From Bacteroidales bacterium (GTDB lineage Bacteria > Bacteroidota > Bacteroidia > Bacteroidales > Paludibacteraceae), in contig SUXC01000002.1 of NCBI GenBank assembly GCA_015061165.1, positions 124,001 to 188,000 of the forward strand: DNA of 64,000 nt. The letters run 5' to 3'. Of the stretch, positions 41,350 through 51,182 are shown in pieces. Position 1 is the stretch's first letter, and each line of letters starts with the position of its first letter. The position numbers were made by a program, and so were the translations under genes. The notes under the pieces are model-generated. The model ran no database searches and was not told where the DNA came from. It saw nothing but the letters and a program-made list of their open reading frames with translations.

Positions 41350-43125
41350 CTAATCCAGTTTCAGCACCGCCAAGAACGCTTTCTGTGGCACTTCCACGTT
41401 GCCAATTTGCTTCATACGTTTCTTACCTTTCTTCTGTTTCTCCAGCAGTTTACGCTTACGGCTCACATCACCGCCATAGCACTTTGCCAACACGTCTTTG
41501 CGCACCTGCTTCACGGTCTCGCGGGCGATGATCTTCGCACCGATAGCCGCTTGAATGGCTATATCAAACTGCTGACGAGGCAACAGCTCTTTGAGTTTCT
41601 CGCACATACGGCGACCAAAACTCTCCGCATTATCGCGGTGCGTCAATGTAGAAAGGGCATCCACCTGCTCGCCATTGAGCAGGATATCGAGTTTCACAAG
41701 GTTGCTTGGACGGAAGCCGTTGTGGTGCCAGTCAAACGAAGCATAGCCCTTGGAGATGGACTTCAGTTTGTCGTAGAAGTCTATCACAATCTCGCCCAAT
41801 GGCATGTCATACAGTATCTCCATACGATCGCCAGAGATATACTCTTGCTTCACCAATTCACCGCGCTTACCGAGGCACAAGGTCATGATTGGACCAATAA
41901 AATTGCTGGTTGTAATCACACTGGCACGTATATATGGTTCTTCGATACGGTCAATGGCAGTAATATCGGGCATACCCGCAGGGTTGTGTACCTCCACTTT
42001 CTCGCCATCCTTGGTATAAACATTATAACTTACGTTTGGCACGGTGGTGATGACATCCATATCAAACTCACGGTCCAGACGCTCTTGCACAATCTCCATG
42101 TGCAGCAGTCCCAAGAATCCGCAACGGAAGCCGAATCCCAATGCCACCGATGATTCAGGCGTAAAGGTCAAAGCGGCATCATTGAGCTGCAATTTCTCGA
42201 GCGAAGCACGCAGGTCTTCATAGTCCTCCGCCTCAATAGGATAGACACCCGCAAAGACCATCGGTTTGGCTTCCTCGAAGCCTGCAATAGCCTCCGTACA
42301 AGGGCGAGCCACGTGGGTAATGGTATCACCCACTTTCACTTCGGTAGAGGTCTTGATACCCGAAATGATATATCCCACATTGCCTGCCGAGATAGTTTTC
42401 GAAGGTTGCATACCCAACTTCAGCACACCTATCTCATCGGCATCATACTCCTTGCCTGTATTGAAGAAACGTACACGATCATTGGTGTGCATAGTACCGT
42501 TCACCACCTTGAAGTAAGCAATAATGCCACGGAAGGGATTGAACACTGAGTCAAACACTAAACATTGCAATGGTGCTTCAGGGTCGCCTTCGGGTGGAGC
42601 AATACGGTCAATGATAGCGTCCAATATCTCGGGTACGCCATCACCCGTTTTGGCAGAGCAGCGCAGGATCTCCTCGCGTTTGCAACCGAGCAGGTCGATA
42701 ATTTCGTCTTCCACTTTCTCGGGCATAGCAGAATCCATATCGCACTTGTTCATCACGGGGATAATCTCTAGGTCATGTTCCAATGCCATGTAGAGGTTGG
42801 AGATAGTCTGTGCTTGTACACCTTGTGAGGCATCTACGATAAGGAGAGCACCCTCGCAAGCAGCGATAGAGCGACTTACCTCGTAGGAGAAATCCACGTG
42901 TCCCGGGGTGTCAATGAGGTTGAGGGTATAGCCCTTGTATTGCATCTGGATGGCGTGCGACTTGATGGTAATACCACGCTCTTTCTCCAGATCCATATCA
43001 TCCAACACCTGATTCTCCATTAGGCGTTTGTCCACCGTAGCGGTATATTCAATCAATCGGTCCGCCAATGTGGACTTGCCATGGTCAATGTGGGCAATAA
43101 TACAAAAATTTCGTATATTCTTCAT
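41350..43125 (-). CDS. lepA: Elongation factor 4 (LepA)
   Basis: This is a 591-residue translational GTPase. G1 is AHIDHGKST (residues 11-19), G2 contains RGITIKSH, G3 is DTPGHVDF, and G4 is NKCD. Domains II, III and V follow, ending in the LepA-specific C-terminal domain ([20 protein letters not shown] then PQKAFLAVL). LepA acts on stalled or mispositioned ribosomes and affects initiation. The length is normal. Its own promoter lies at 43229-43260, divergent from korA. No partner gene is obvious. Confidence 0.96.
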   Translation of the reverse strand: MKNIRNFCIIAHIDHGKSTLADRLIEYTATVDKRLMENQVLDDMDLEKERGITIKSHAIQMQYKGYTLNLIDTPGHVDFSYEVSRSIAACEGALLIVDASQGVQAQTISNLYMALEHDLEIIPVMNKCDMDSAMPEKVEDEIIDLLGCKREEILRCSAKTGDGVPEILDAIIDRIAPPEGDPEAPLQCLVFDSVFNPFRGIIAYFKVVNGTMHTNDRVRFFNTGKEYDADEIGVLKLGMQPSKTISAGNVGYIISGIKTSTEVKVGDTITHVARPCTEAIAGFEEAKPMVFAGVYPIEAEDYEDLRASLEKLQLNDAALTFTPESSVALGFGFRCGFLGLLHMEIVQERLDREFDMDVITTVPNVSYNVYTKDGEKVEVHNPAGMPDITAIDRIEEPYIRASVITTSNFIGPIMTLCLGKRGELVKQEYISGDRMEILYDMPLGEIVIDFYDKLKSISKGYASFDWHHNGFRPSNLVKLDILLNGEQVDALSTLTHRDNAESFGRRMCEKLKELLPRQQFDIAIQAAIGAKIIARETVKQVRKDVLAKCYGGDVSRKRKLLEKQKKGKKRMKQIGNVEVPQKAFLAVLKLD

Positions 43126-43228
43126 ATCCTATTTATTATCAACTTCTGTACCAGAGAGATAGTAATTAATAACTATTAATTATTAACTATCAATCAGCCG
43201 CCTTATACTCCTAATTTATAATCGGATG

Positions 43229-43260
43229 CAAAGGTACTACTTTTTTTTGATATGTACAAA
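43229..43260 (-). promoter_or_regulatory. Promoter of lepA
   Basis: On the minus strand: TTTG at 43260-43257, 20 nt, then TACCTTTG at 43236-43229. Confidence 0.85.
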
Positions 43261-43264
43261 AAAA

Positions 43265-43296
43265 TTTGCATAATTCAGAAAAAAGCAGTAATTTTG
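43265..43296 (+). promoter_or_regulatory. Promoter of korAB
   Basis: TTTG is at 43265-43268, 20 nt, then TAATTTTG at 43289-43296. Leader to the korA ATG is about 60 nt. Confidence 0.85.
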
Positions 43297-43364
43297 CAGG
43301 CTCTTTTGAAACAGAGCAAAATATACATTGTCACAATATTAATTATTATCAATAACAAACAACC

Positions 43365-45221
43365 ATGCAAAAGCAACATGTAGTAGTACGCTTCTGTGGC
43401 GATTCGGGTGACGGCATGCAATTGACTGGCACCATGTTCGCCTCGCTAAGCGCAATCTTGGGCAACGAGATTAGTACGCTGCCTGATTTTCCTGCTGAAA
43501 TTCGCGCACCACAAGGTACATTGGGTGGCGTCAGCGGTTTCCAAGTTCAGTTAGGTACGGGTGTCTATACCCCTGGTGATCAAGCCGATGTGATTGTAGC
43601 CATGAACGCTGCCGCACTGAAAGTGTGTGCCCTGGGTTCGAAATTCAATCAGGCAGGTGCACAGTGGAAAGAGAGTGAATCTATGTTCAAACGCGATGCA
43701 GTCATCATCGTGGACACCGACTCGCTTACCGCCAAAGATTTGGAAAAAGCACTCTATCAAACAGACAATCCATTTACCGAGTTAGGCATCCCCGAGTCGG
43801 TACAAATCATACCCGTAGCCCTGACAGCCCTCACCAAAGAGGCACTCAAAGACATGGGCTTGGACAACAAATCGGTACTCAAGTCGCGCAATATGTTCGC
43901 CTTGGGACTCGTATGCTGGCTCTTCAATCGCCCTGTAGATAAGGCCGTTAGTTTCTTGGAGGGTAAGTTCCAAAAGAAGCCTCAACTCATCGCACCCAAC
44001 GTGAAGGTACTGACCGATGGTTTCAACTATGGCAACAACCTCGCGCTGAACATACAAACGATGAACGTGGAGAAATCCAACGAACTGCCTAAAGGCACCT
44101 ACACCTCCATCGCAGGCAACAAAGCCACCGCATGGGGATTGATAGCTGCTGCGGAGAAATGTGGCAAACGCCTCTTCTTGGGTTCCTACCCTATCACTCC
44201 TGCTACCGACATCATGCACGAGCTTGCAGCCCGCAAAGACATGGGCGTGATGGTGGTGCAAGCCGAAGATGAGATAGCCGGTGTCTGCACCGCTATTGGT
44301 GCAGCTTTCGCAGGCGATCTGGCTGCCACCAGCACCTCTGGTCCTGGTCTGAGTCTCAAGTCCGAGGCGATCGGATTGGCTGTAATGGCAGAGTTGCCAT
44401 TAGTAGTAATAGACGTACAACGCGGTGGTCCAAGTACGGGTCTGCCAACCAAGACCGAGCAAACCGACCTCATGCAAGCACTCTACGGCCGCAACGGCGA
44501 GTGCCCTGCTGTGGTCATGTCCGCATCGAGCTCCGCCAACTGCTTTGAATACGCATATCAAGCCAGCAAGATTGCATTGGAGAACATGACCCCTGTTATC
44601 CTGCTCACCGATACCTATTTAGCAAACGGTACAGGTCTGTGGCGCATACCTCAACTGAGCGAGCTGCCTGAGATTAAGCCACAAGGCGTGCCTGAAGAAC
44701 TGAAGGGACACTACAACCCCGCTTTGCGCGACGAGCGCGGCGTGCGCTACTGGGCTTATCCGGGTATGGAGGGTTATGAACACCGCAATATAGGTCTGGA
44801 GCGTGATGCACAAAAGGGTACTATCTCTACTAACCCTGAGAACCACCAACAAATGGTTCGCACCCGTCAAGCGAAGATCGACCAGATAGCAAACCAAATT
44901 CCACTCTTGCAAGTACAAGGGAATACCGATAGCGACACCCTGCTCATCGGCTGGGGAAGCACCGAAGGACACCTGCATGCAGCAGCCAACGAACTGGGCT
45001 GCGCATTGGCACACTTCAACTACATCAACCCACTGCCTAAGAACACCGAGGAGGTTCTTCATAAGTACAAACATCTGATTGTCTGCGAATTGAACAACGG
45101 ACAGTTTGCTGCATACTTGCGCTCGAAGTTCGAGGGTCTGCGCATAGAGCAATACAACGAGATGACTGCACAACCATTTGCAGTGGATCGCATAGTTAAC
45201 TTTGTTAAAAACGCCTTTTAA
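43365..45221 (+). CDS. korA: 2-oxoglutarate:ferredoxin oxidoreductase, fused gamma-alpha subunit
   Basis: This is a 618-residue subunit. The N-terminal third (about 1-190) is the gamma domain (VVRFCGDSGDGMQLTGTMFA), fused to the alpha pyrimidine-binding domain (SYPITPATDIMHELA, then EDEIAGVCTAIGAAFAG, TSTSGPGLSLKSE). The C-terminal domain (LLIGWGSTEGHLHAAANELG) closes it. With KorB it decarboxylates 2-oxoglutarate to succinyl-CoA and reduces ferredoxin, or runs the reverse in reductive metabolism. The fusion is usual in this phylum. korB follows by 14 bp. Specificity for 2-oxoglutarate rather than another 2-oxoacid is inferred from subunit layout. Confidence 0.92.
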   Translation: MQKQHVVVRFCGDSGDGMQLTGTMFASLSAILGNEISTLPDFPAEIRAPQGTLGGVSGFQVQLGTGVYTPGDQADVIVAMNAAALKVCALGSKFNQAGAQWKESESMFKRDAVIIVDTDSLTAKDLEKALYQTDNPFTELGIPESVQIIPVALTALTKEALKDMGLDNKSVLKSRNMFALGLVCWLFNRPVDKAVSFLEGKFQKKPQLIAPNVKVLTDGFNYGNNLALNIQTMNVEKSNELPKGTYTSIAGNKATAWGLIAAAEKCGKRLFLGSYPITPATDIMHELAARKDMGVMVVQAEDEIAGVCTAIGAAFAGDLAATSTSGPGLSLKSEAIGLAVMAELPLVVIDVQRGGPSTGLPTKTEQTDLMQALYGRNGECPAVVMSASSSANCFEYAYQASKIALENMTPVILLTDTYLANGTGLWRIPQLSELPEIKPQGVPEELKGHYNPALRDERGVRYWAYPGMEGYEHRNIGLERDAQKGTISTNPENHQQMVRTRQAKIDQIANQIPLLQVQGNTDSDTLLIGWGSTEGHLHAAANELGCALAHFNYINPLPKNTEEVLHKYKHLIVCELNNGQFAAYLRSKFEGLRIEQYNEMTAQPFAVDRIVNFVKNAF

Positions 45222-45235
45222 TCTACATACATTCT

Positions 45236-46240
45236 ATGGAAGCAAGTCAATTCAAAAGTGATCAATATGTAAAGTTCTGCCCAGGTTGTGGAGACCATGC
45301 TATCTGTATGGCACTGCAAAAAGCAATGGCGCAGATAGGTATTCCTACTCATCAAGTAGCAGTTATCTCGGGTATCGGTTGTTCGAGCCGTATGCCTCAC
45401 TACCTGAACACCTACGGTTTTAATACTATCCACGGTCGCGGCGGTGCTATCGCCACAGGCGTGAAGACCAGCCACCCCGAACTAAGCGTATGGCAGATGT
45501 CAGGCGACGGCGACTGTATGGCGATTGGCGGTAACCACTTCATTCATGAGATACGCCGCAACGTAGATCTCAATGTATGCGTATATAACAACCGTATCTA
45601 TGGTCTTACCAAAGGTCAATATTCGCCTACCTCGCCTAAAGGTTTTGTCAGCAAGTCCAGTCCATTCGGCACCGTAGAGCGTCCGTTCATCCCTGCCGAG
45701 TTGGTACTTGGCGCACGCGGCACCTTCTTTGCCCGCACACTGGATGTGGATATGCCTACCACTGTGGATTGTATGGTACAAGCCCACCAACACAAGGGTG
45801 CCAGCATTATCGAGTGTCTGGTCAATTGCGTCATTTTCAACCATGGTACCCATGCATGTATTGCCGACCGCGAGACACGTGCCGACCGCTCTATCGTGCT
45901 CCGACACGGCGAGAAGATGATCTTCGGCAAAGAGAAAGACAAAGGTTTGGCACTGGACTATAGTCAAGGTATTATCCCTCAGATTATCGATGTACCTGCT
46001 GATGACGAGCGCGTTCTCACCCACGATGCCACCATGCAAGACCCTACCCTACACCGCATGCTCGCTATGATGGGACAAGAGGGTGACACCACCCTGCCTA
46101 TCGCACTCGGCGTGATACGCAATGTGGAGGCAGAATCATACGACGAGGCTGTCAATCAACAGATTAACGAAGTACGCGAGAAAAGCAAAGCCAAGACCTT
46201 CGACCAACTGACACAGACACTGGAGCAGTGGGAGGTGTGA
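45236..46240 (+). CDS. korB: 2-oxoglutarate:ferredoxin oxidoreductase, beta subunit
   Basis: This is a 334-residue thiamine diphosphate-binding subunit. FCPGCGDHAICMALQ (residues about 14-28) carries two of the cluster-ligand cysteines. GDGDCMAIGGNHFIHEIRRN (about 85-104) and NNRIYGLTKGQYSPTS form the thiamine diphosphate and Mg site, and IECLVNCVIFNHG follows. It is the partner of korA and lies 14 bp downstream. No separate ferredoxin-like delta subunit gene is present, matching the two-subunit type. Confidence 0.93.
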   Translation: MEASQFKSDQYVKFCPGCGDHAICMALQKAMAQIGIPTHQVAVISGIGCSSRMPHYLNTYGFNTIHGRGGAIATGVKTSHPELSVWQMSGDGDCMAIGGNHFIHEIRRNVDLNVCVYNNRIYGLTKGQYSPTSPKGFVSKSSPFGTVERPFIPAELVLGARGTFFARTLDVDMPTTVDCMVQAHQHKGASIIECLVNCVIFNHGTHACIADRETRADRSIVLRHGEKMIFGKEKDKGLALDYSQGIIPQIIDVPADDERVLTHDATMQDPTLHRMLAMMGQEGDTTLPIALGVIRNVEAESYDEAVNQQINEVREKSKAKTFDQLTQTLEQWEV

Positions 46241-46259
46241 GAATTAAGAATTAGGAAAG

Positions 46260-46308
46260 ACAACATAAACAACTTCTGCGCGCGCCAACATTGCGCTTGC
46301 CCAGAAAA
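46260..46308 (-). repeat. Minus-strand member of the TGTTG hairpin family
   Basis: Read on the minus strand it has a GCGC-AATGTTG-GCGC hairpin followed by GAAGTTGTTTATGTTGTC. This is the loop-and-tail arrangement of the elements at 29903 and 30466. It sits in the korB-DedA gap. Confidence 0.5.
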
Positions 46309-46323
46309 GACATTCATTTGTAT

Positions 46324-47070
46324 ATGAAACAATGGATTATATTGGTTGTGATATTGGCAACCGTGACTACAAGCGCATGGGCGCAAGAGGTGAATGACAG
46401 CACCCTGATTGCGCCACAGGAGGACGAGAGCATCGTTATGAAAGTGGAGAACTGGTATGCCAATAACATGAGCTATCTGAGTATCACGCTATTAATGACA
46501 ATAGAATCCTCCTTCATACCCTTCCCAAGCGAAGTGGTAATACCTCCCGCAGCATACGTGGCAGGCAAAGAGGATAGCACACTGCACGTGACAGACAATT
46601 ATATTCTCAACGTGCTGCTGATTGTCCTTTTTGGTACTATCGGTGCTCTATTAGGTGCGATTATCAACTATCTGCTGGCTATGTGGCTTGGTCGCCCTAT
46701 CATCTATGCGTTTGCGGATAGCAAAGTGGGACATCTATGCCTGCTCTCTTCGGAGAAAGTGAAGAAAGCCGAAGACTACTTCAACGATCACGGCAAGGTG
46801 AGTACCTTTGTGGGACGCCTGATACCTGGCATTCGCCAACTGATAAGCATCCCTGCGGGACTGAGCAAGATGAATTTTGGTCAGTTCTTGCTTTATACGT
46901 TCTTGGGGGCAAGCATATGGAACATCGTTTTGGCACTATTGGGCTATATCGCCCACGGTCAGATGGACCTTATCCACGCGTATAGCCACGAACTAAGCAT
47001 CGCCATCATGGCATTGCTGGGTGTGGTGGTAGTGTATTTTGTGGTGAAAGCTGTGGTAAAGAGGCGATAG
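46324..47070 (+). CDS. DedA family membrane protein
   Basis: This is a 248-residue integral membrane protein of the DedA/SNARE-associated (VTT) family. Diagnostic parts are TIESSFIPFPSEVVIPPAAY (acidic Glu in the first re-entrant region) and VGRLIPGIRQLISIPAGLSK (the arginines are functional in the family), with several membrane helices. DedA proteins take part in lipid carrier (undecaprenyl phosphate or phosphatidylethanolamine) flipping. The N-terminus (MKQWIILVVILATVTTSAWA) looks like a signal peptide and precedes a 40-residue extracytoplasmic stretch, which is longer than in the E. coli members. ATG 46324 is preferred over a codon at 46291, which lies in the repeat. Confidence 0.88.
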   Translation: MKQWIILVVILATVTTSAWAQEVNDSTLIAPQEDESIVMKVENWYANNMSYLSITLLMTIESSFIPFPSEVVIPPAAYVAGKEDSTLHVTDNYILNVLLIVLFGTIGALLGAIINYLLAMWLGRPIIYAFADSKVGHLCLLSSEKVKKAEDYFNDHGKVSTFVGRLIPGIRQLISIPAGLSKMNFGQFLLYTFLGASIWNIVLALLGYIAHGQMDLIHAYSHELSIAIMALLGVVVVYFVVKAVVKRR

Positions 47071-47097
47071 GCTATTGGTTATTGGCTATTGGCAAGG
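47066..47097. repeat. GCTATTGG word repeat between DedA gene and comF
   Basis: GGCGATAGGCTATTGGTTATTGG then CTATTGGC (cut at 20 for reading: GCTATTGGTTATTGGCTATT). It includes the DedA stop codon, and the same words are at 56207-56229. Confidence 0.6.
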
Positions 47098-47098
47098 G

Positions 47099-47851
47099 TT
47101 ATTTATGTGCCCAACCTAAAGCAAAAACGCTTATCCGACATGCTCGGATAGGCGTTATTTGTTGCATACAAGCAAACATAGTCGAACCCGAAGTGATGAC
47201 ATCGTCCACGAGGAGGATATGCTTGTTCTTCCACTCCTCGGGATAACGCACAGCGAAGATGTCCTTCACATTATCTTGGCGTTTCTCAAATAGCGAGCGC
47301 GACTGGTGAGGATTGTTGCGCGTGCGGATAAGATGTTCGGTATCAATAGGAATATGTAGCACCGCGCTCATTCCCTTGCATATCCACTCCGCTTGATTAA
47401 ACCCACGTTGGCGCAGACGGCGAGGGTGCAAAGGCACAGGCACCAAGTAATCAATGTCGTCAAACATATCAGAATCAATATACTCCTGCGCTGCTAAACG
47501 CCCTAAGAAATAGAAAATCTGCGGGTCGGGGTGCGTACCGTACTTACCTTGCTCTATCAACGTGCGCAAAGCAAAGCCCCTCTCCCTATTATAAAACGCA
47601 AAAGCCGCACCGCGCTCATAGCGCACGGTGCGTCTTTCCTTCTGAATCAACTCTAAAAAGAGCAAATCTATGCCATTCTGCTCCAATATAGCATGCTCAG
47701 TACGAGGAATAGATGCCACACAATCACTACAGACAACAGATTCATCCTCCATCAGTTTGCCTTTGCAAACAGGGCAAAAGGTAGGGTATAACACCTCCAA
47801 AACCGCATACCAAGCAGATGAGAAGAAACGGAGCGACATGAGCATGAGCAA
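47099..47851 (-). CDS. comF: ComF family phosphoribosyltransferase-like protein
   Basis: This is a 250-residue ComF-family protein. A CPVCKG-CSDC zinc-ribbon region near residues 20-45 is followed by a PRTase fold with the PRPP loop ILLVDDVITSGSTM (about 215-228). RGFNQAEWICKGM and NPHQSRSLFEKRQDNVKDIF are family-typical. ComF proteins are needed for DNA uptake in competent bacteria; the ligand is not established. It starts 3 bp after the ftsZ stop and probably shares its transcript. Three ATGs in the first five codons leave the exact start open. Confidence 0.92.
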   Translation of the reverse strand: MLMLMSLRFFSSAWYAVLEVLYPTFCPVCKGKLMEDESVVCSDCVASIPRTEHAILEQNGIDLLFLELIQKERRTVRYERGAAFAFYNRERGFALRTLIEQGKYGTHPDPQIFYFLGRLAAQEYIDSDMFDDIDYLVPVPLHPRRLRQRGFNQAEWICKGMSAVLHIPIDTEHLIRTRNNPHQSRSLFEKRQDNVKDIFAVRYPEEWKNKHILLVDDVITSGSTMFACMQQITPIRACRISVFALGWAHK

Positions 47852-47854
47852 TAA

Positions 47855-49114
47855 CTATCGACGGCCACGCATCCAACTGGCGATACCCGAAAGGCGCGTA
47901 TTAGCCGACTCGGGTTTAGAGGCTGGAGGAGGAGTAAAGATAGAGCGTTGCGTTTCTACCTTAGGCGCAGGAGTTTCCATATCCATCTCAAGGTCAATGA
48001 CCATATCGCCCTCTTGCAGAACGACTGGCTCTGGCGCCACAGGTTGTGGTTCCTCGACTTCCTCTGCCTCCTCCTTGACCTTGTTCTCTTTATAGAAACT
48101 ATCTATAGCCTCATCGACCGTTTTCTTGCCTACTGCATCATCTAAACCCGGTATGTCGGACACCTCGTATCCCGTGGCAATCACAGTCACACGCACCTTA
48201 TCGCCCAACTTATCATCGAAAGAGATACCCCATTGCACCTCTACATCATCGCCCATCTCATTGACAAACGTGTGCAGTTGCTCCATCTCGGAAGCCACAA
48301 TAGAGTTCTCATGCGAGCAATATAATTGCAGCAACATACGCTTAGCACCATGCACATCGTTATTCACCAAAGGCGAATGCAGTGCCTCGTGAATAGCCTG
48401 CGAAATACGCTCCTCGCCACTAGCACTACCCACACTCATGATAGCCACATTACCATTCTTGAGCGTATTATAGACATCGGCGAAGTCGGTATTGATATAG
48501 CCCGGCACCGTGATAATCTCTGCAATAGAGCGCGCTGCATTGGCCACCACATCATCTGACTTGGAAAAGGCATTAGGCAACGAGAAGTCGGGATAGATAT
48601 TCAGCAGTTTCTGATTATTAATCACCAAGATAGCATCTACGTGTTCCGCCAATTTGGCCACGCCGACCATAGCCTTCTTAATTTTCTTCTTGCCCTCAAA
48701 CTCAAATGGTATGGTGACAATACCCACCGTGAGGATATTCATCTCGCGTGCCACCTCTGCCACAATGGCCGAAGCACCCGTACCTGTACCTCCACCCATA
48801 CCTGCAGTGATGAAAAGCATTTGGGTACCATCGTTGAGTGCCTCGCGGATACGTTCGCGATTCTCCTCGGCATACTGTTGCGCAACCTCAGGTTTACCTC
48901 CTGCTCCCCAACCCGGGCCTAACTGCAACTTAGCAGGCACACTGCTGCGACTGAGGCATTGCTTATCGGTATTGCAGACCAAGAAGGTTACATCTGAAAT
49001 CCCCTGCGAATACAAGTAGTTAACCGCATTGCAGCCACCTCCACCTACGCCCATCACTTTGATAATAGTATCTTGGGTAATCTCCAAACCCAAATCATTA
49101 ATCACATCGTACAT
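47855..49114 (-). CDS. ftsZ: Cell division GTPase FtsZ
   Basis: This is a 419-residue tubulin homologue. GTP-binding GGGGCNAVN (residues about 25-33), tubulin signature GMGGGTGTGAS, and synergy loop with NTDFADVYN. The C-terminal linker is Glu/Val/Pro-rich (about 330-400). The conserved tail is the short WMRGRR-type end rather than the common FLRR form. FtsZ builds the division ring under the membrane at midcell. It stands last in murC-ftsQ-ftsA-ftsZ order, 24 bp after ftsA, followed by comF. Confidence 0.97.
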   Translation of the reverse strand: MYDVINDLGLEITQDTIIKVMGVGGGGCNAVNYLYSQGISDVTFLVCNTDKQCLSRSSVPAKLQLGPGWGAGGKPEVAQQYAEENRERIREALNDGTQMLFITAGMGGGTGTGASAIVAEVAREMNILTVGIVTIPFEFEGKKKIKKAMVGVAKLAEHVDAILVINNQKLLNIYPDFSLPNAFSKSDDVVANAARSIAEIITVPGYINTDFADVYNTLKNGNVAIMSVGSASGEERISQAIHEALHSPLVNNDVHGAKRMLLQLYCSHENSIVASEMEQLHTFVNEMGDDVEVQWGISFDDKLGDKVRVTVIATGYEVSDIPGLDDAVGKKTVDEAIDSFYKENKVKEEAEEVEEPQPVAPEPVVLQEGDMVIDLEMDMETPAPKVETQRSIFTPPPASKPESANTRLSGIASWMRGRR

Positions 49115-49138
49115 AGTATATTGATTTTGATTATTCAG

Positions 49139-50422
49139 TTAATATTGTTCGGTAAACATATCCAAGATGCTTGTTTGGGCATTCTTGGTGAGTTTTTCTA
49201 TTCGCTTGCGCAGGTCATCGACAGGCTCAGCCATAGGGTGCGTTTCACGATACAATGCCCCTAAAATCAACGTACCTACCAACGATGAATAGCAAGGCGC
49301 ATAATACTCGTCAGGCGTATCCTCATCCAACCAAGCAGCATGCGAACCATACATCACTGGCACAGTCGTCAGTTCCTGAACAAACTGCTCCATACCATTG
49401 AGCATAGATGCACCACCCGTGATATACAGCACTCCGATAGTACCCTCATACGCTTGCAAGTCGCTCATGAGAGGTGAAAGAATCTGATGAAGACGCCCCA
49501 CAATAACATTCACCACATCGCTGAAGCGCAACACCACTACTCCCTCTGGCGCATTCGGGTCAGGCACACGCACACAGCGATTCGCCGTGTTGTCATCCAT
49601 AAAAGGAGTGCCATAGTTGCACTTTAGTCGCTCAGCGTAGGCAAAACTCATACCCAGTTGCTCAATATCACGCGTTACATCGTAGCCACCCTGAGAAATC
49701 ACCTTATTATATACATACTTGTTATCCTTGAAAATGGTGAGCGTCGTCGTTTGCGCTCCCATATCCAAAATAGCGCAGCCGTCCTTTAGATCCTCATCGC
49801 TTGCCAACGCACAGAGCAACGCATCGGGACGCGCATACGTGTGCTCAATATATTTAGGCACACGCACAAAACTGTCTAAGACCTTTTGTTCCAACTCCTT
49901 AACCCCCACAAACGCCACATACTTGACTTCTATATCCGCAGCGCGCTGATGGGAGGCTGGCACATCATCTTGCGACACACCATCCAACACATACGCGTAT
50001 GGTATCAACGCTAAAACGGCCACTTGAGGGTTGCGTTTCTCGATTTTCTGCTTACACTCAGCATCCATCTCATCCAACAGGTTCTGTGGCACTTCCTTGC
50101 TGCGTACTTGGTTTCTATGCGATGCCACTTCCACCACCTTCATCGAACGCCCACCTAAAGACACAAACGCCTTGGTTAATTGTGGGTGCTGAATACGATT
50201 AGCCAATAATTTGAGGCACTCGCCAATGCCATAACTGGCATTACTGGTATTGGTTACCACGCCACGCTCTACGCTGGTGTTGCGATTAGAAGCCTCAGCT
50301 CCCAAGACATGTAGCCACCCCTCCTCAGTACGTTCGACTGCCATAGAGCGCACCCCATGACTACCCAATTCGATAGCCACCAGTGGGTGTGGTACGGTTG
50401 ATTGTATTTTCGTTTTTGCCAT
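49139..50422 (-). CDS. ftsA: Cell division protein FtsA
   Basis: This is a 427-residue actin-fold ATPase that anchors FtsZ to the membrane. Phosphate-1 motif AIELGSHGVRSMAV (residues about 16-29), SHI-2/1C domain, phosphate-2 motif ILDMGAQTTTLTIFK and adenosine motif ITGGASMLNGMEQF. The C-terminal amphipathic helix (TSILDMFTEQY) would lie at the membrane. It follows ftsQ by 26 bp and precedes ftsZ by 24 bp. The length is normal for the phylum. Confidence 0.95.
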   Translation of the reverse strand: MAKTKIQSTVPHPLVAIELGSHGVRSMAVERTEEGWLHVLGAEASNRNTSVERGVVTNTSNASYGIGECLKLLANRIQHPQLTKAFVSLGGRSMKVVEVASHRNQVRSKEVPQNLLDEMDAECKQKIEKRNPQVAVLALIPYAYVLDGVSQDDVPASHQRAADIEVKYVAFVGVKELEQKVLDSFVRVPKYIEHTYARPDALLCALASDEDLKDGCAILDMGAQTTTLTIFKDNKYVYNKVISQGGYDVTRDIEQLGMSFAYAERLKCNYGTPFMDDNTANRCVRVPDPNAPEGVVVLRFSDVVNVIVGRLHQILSPLMSDLQAYEGTIGVLYITGGASMLNGMEQFVQELTTVPVMYGSHAAWLDEDTPDEYYAPCYSSLVGTLILGALYRETHPMAEPVDDLRKRIEKLTKNAQTSILDMFTEQY

Positions 50423-50448
50423 AATTCTATACTATGTTCAAGATGCAA

Positions 50449-51180
50449 CTACTTGCGACCTATAACCTGCCCTTTATAGCGCAAGTCATATTCGCGATAA
50501 TCCTTATAATCAATCTGGTCAAAGCCCTTGGTGTATAACTTTTGCAGTTTGCTCATCTTCTGCTCCAGTTGCGACAAATCACCCAAAATAATCTTACCTT
50601 TGCCGTCCTTCTGATTCAGCACTATATGTTTGGGATTGACCACCTGCACCTCTTGGATACGCGATTGCCAATAGCGATTATCGGTGAGCCACTGTGCTAA
50701 ATCAAAATACTCCTCCGTAGCAGCACGCTTGCCCACAGCCCCTTTGAAGAGTGGCACATCCACCTCTATCGTTCGGCGGGTAGGCATAATCTGTCGGTCA
50801 CTATCCACATAGTAAGCCCCATCGTTGCTCACCACATACAACGCAGGCACACGCTGTGTTACACGCACACACACACCACCCTGATAGGTCTTAAAGCACT
50901 CTGCCGTCCGCACCATATCGTGCTTGAGGAGGCAGTCCTCAATGGTTTGGCAGGACACCTCTTGCATCGGTTGTCCCACTGGCAATAAGCCCTCGCGCGC
51001 TAACAAACGGCGCAGTTCTTCACTCTCTACAAACCGACGGTCCAAACTGTCGGTAACCTCCACCCTAAGCCATGCACAAGGCGACGGGTTGGGTTGATGA
51101 GATGCCCAAAAAGCGGCAACAGACATTGCTGATACCACCACAACGGCACTCACTAAAGCAATAATTGTCTTGATTTTCAT
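50449..51180 (-). CDS. ftsQ: Cell division protein FtsQ
   Basis: This is a 243-residue single-pass membrane protein. It has an N-terminal cytoplasmic stub, one transmembrane segment (about residues 7-27, IIALVSAVVVVSAMSVAAFWA), then POTRA-like and beta domains (SEELRRLLAREGLLPVGQPM; LFKGAVGKRAATEEYFDLAQ). FtsQ recruits and regulates late divisome proteins. The identity relies on position between murC and ftsA plus this topology, since FtsQ diverges quickly. It is 2 bp after murC. Confidence 0.88.
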   Translation of the reverse strand: MKIKTIIALVSAVVVVSAMSVAAFWASHQPNPSPCAWLRVEVTDSLDRRFVESEELRRLLAREGLLPVGQPMQEVSCQTIEDCLLKHDMVRTAECFKTYQGGVCVRVTQRVPALYVVSNDGAYYVDSDRQIMPTRRTIEVDVPLFKGAVGKRAATEEYFDLAQWLTDNRYWQSRIQEVQVVNPKHIVLNQKDGKGKIILGDLSQLEQKMSKLQKLYTKGFDQIDYKDYREYDLRYKGQVIGRK

Positions 51181-51182
51181 AA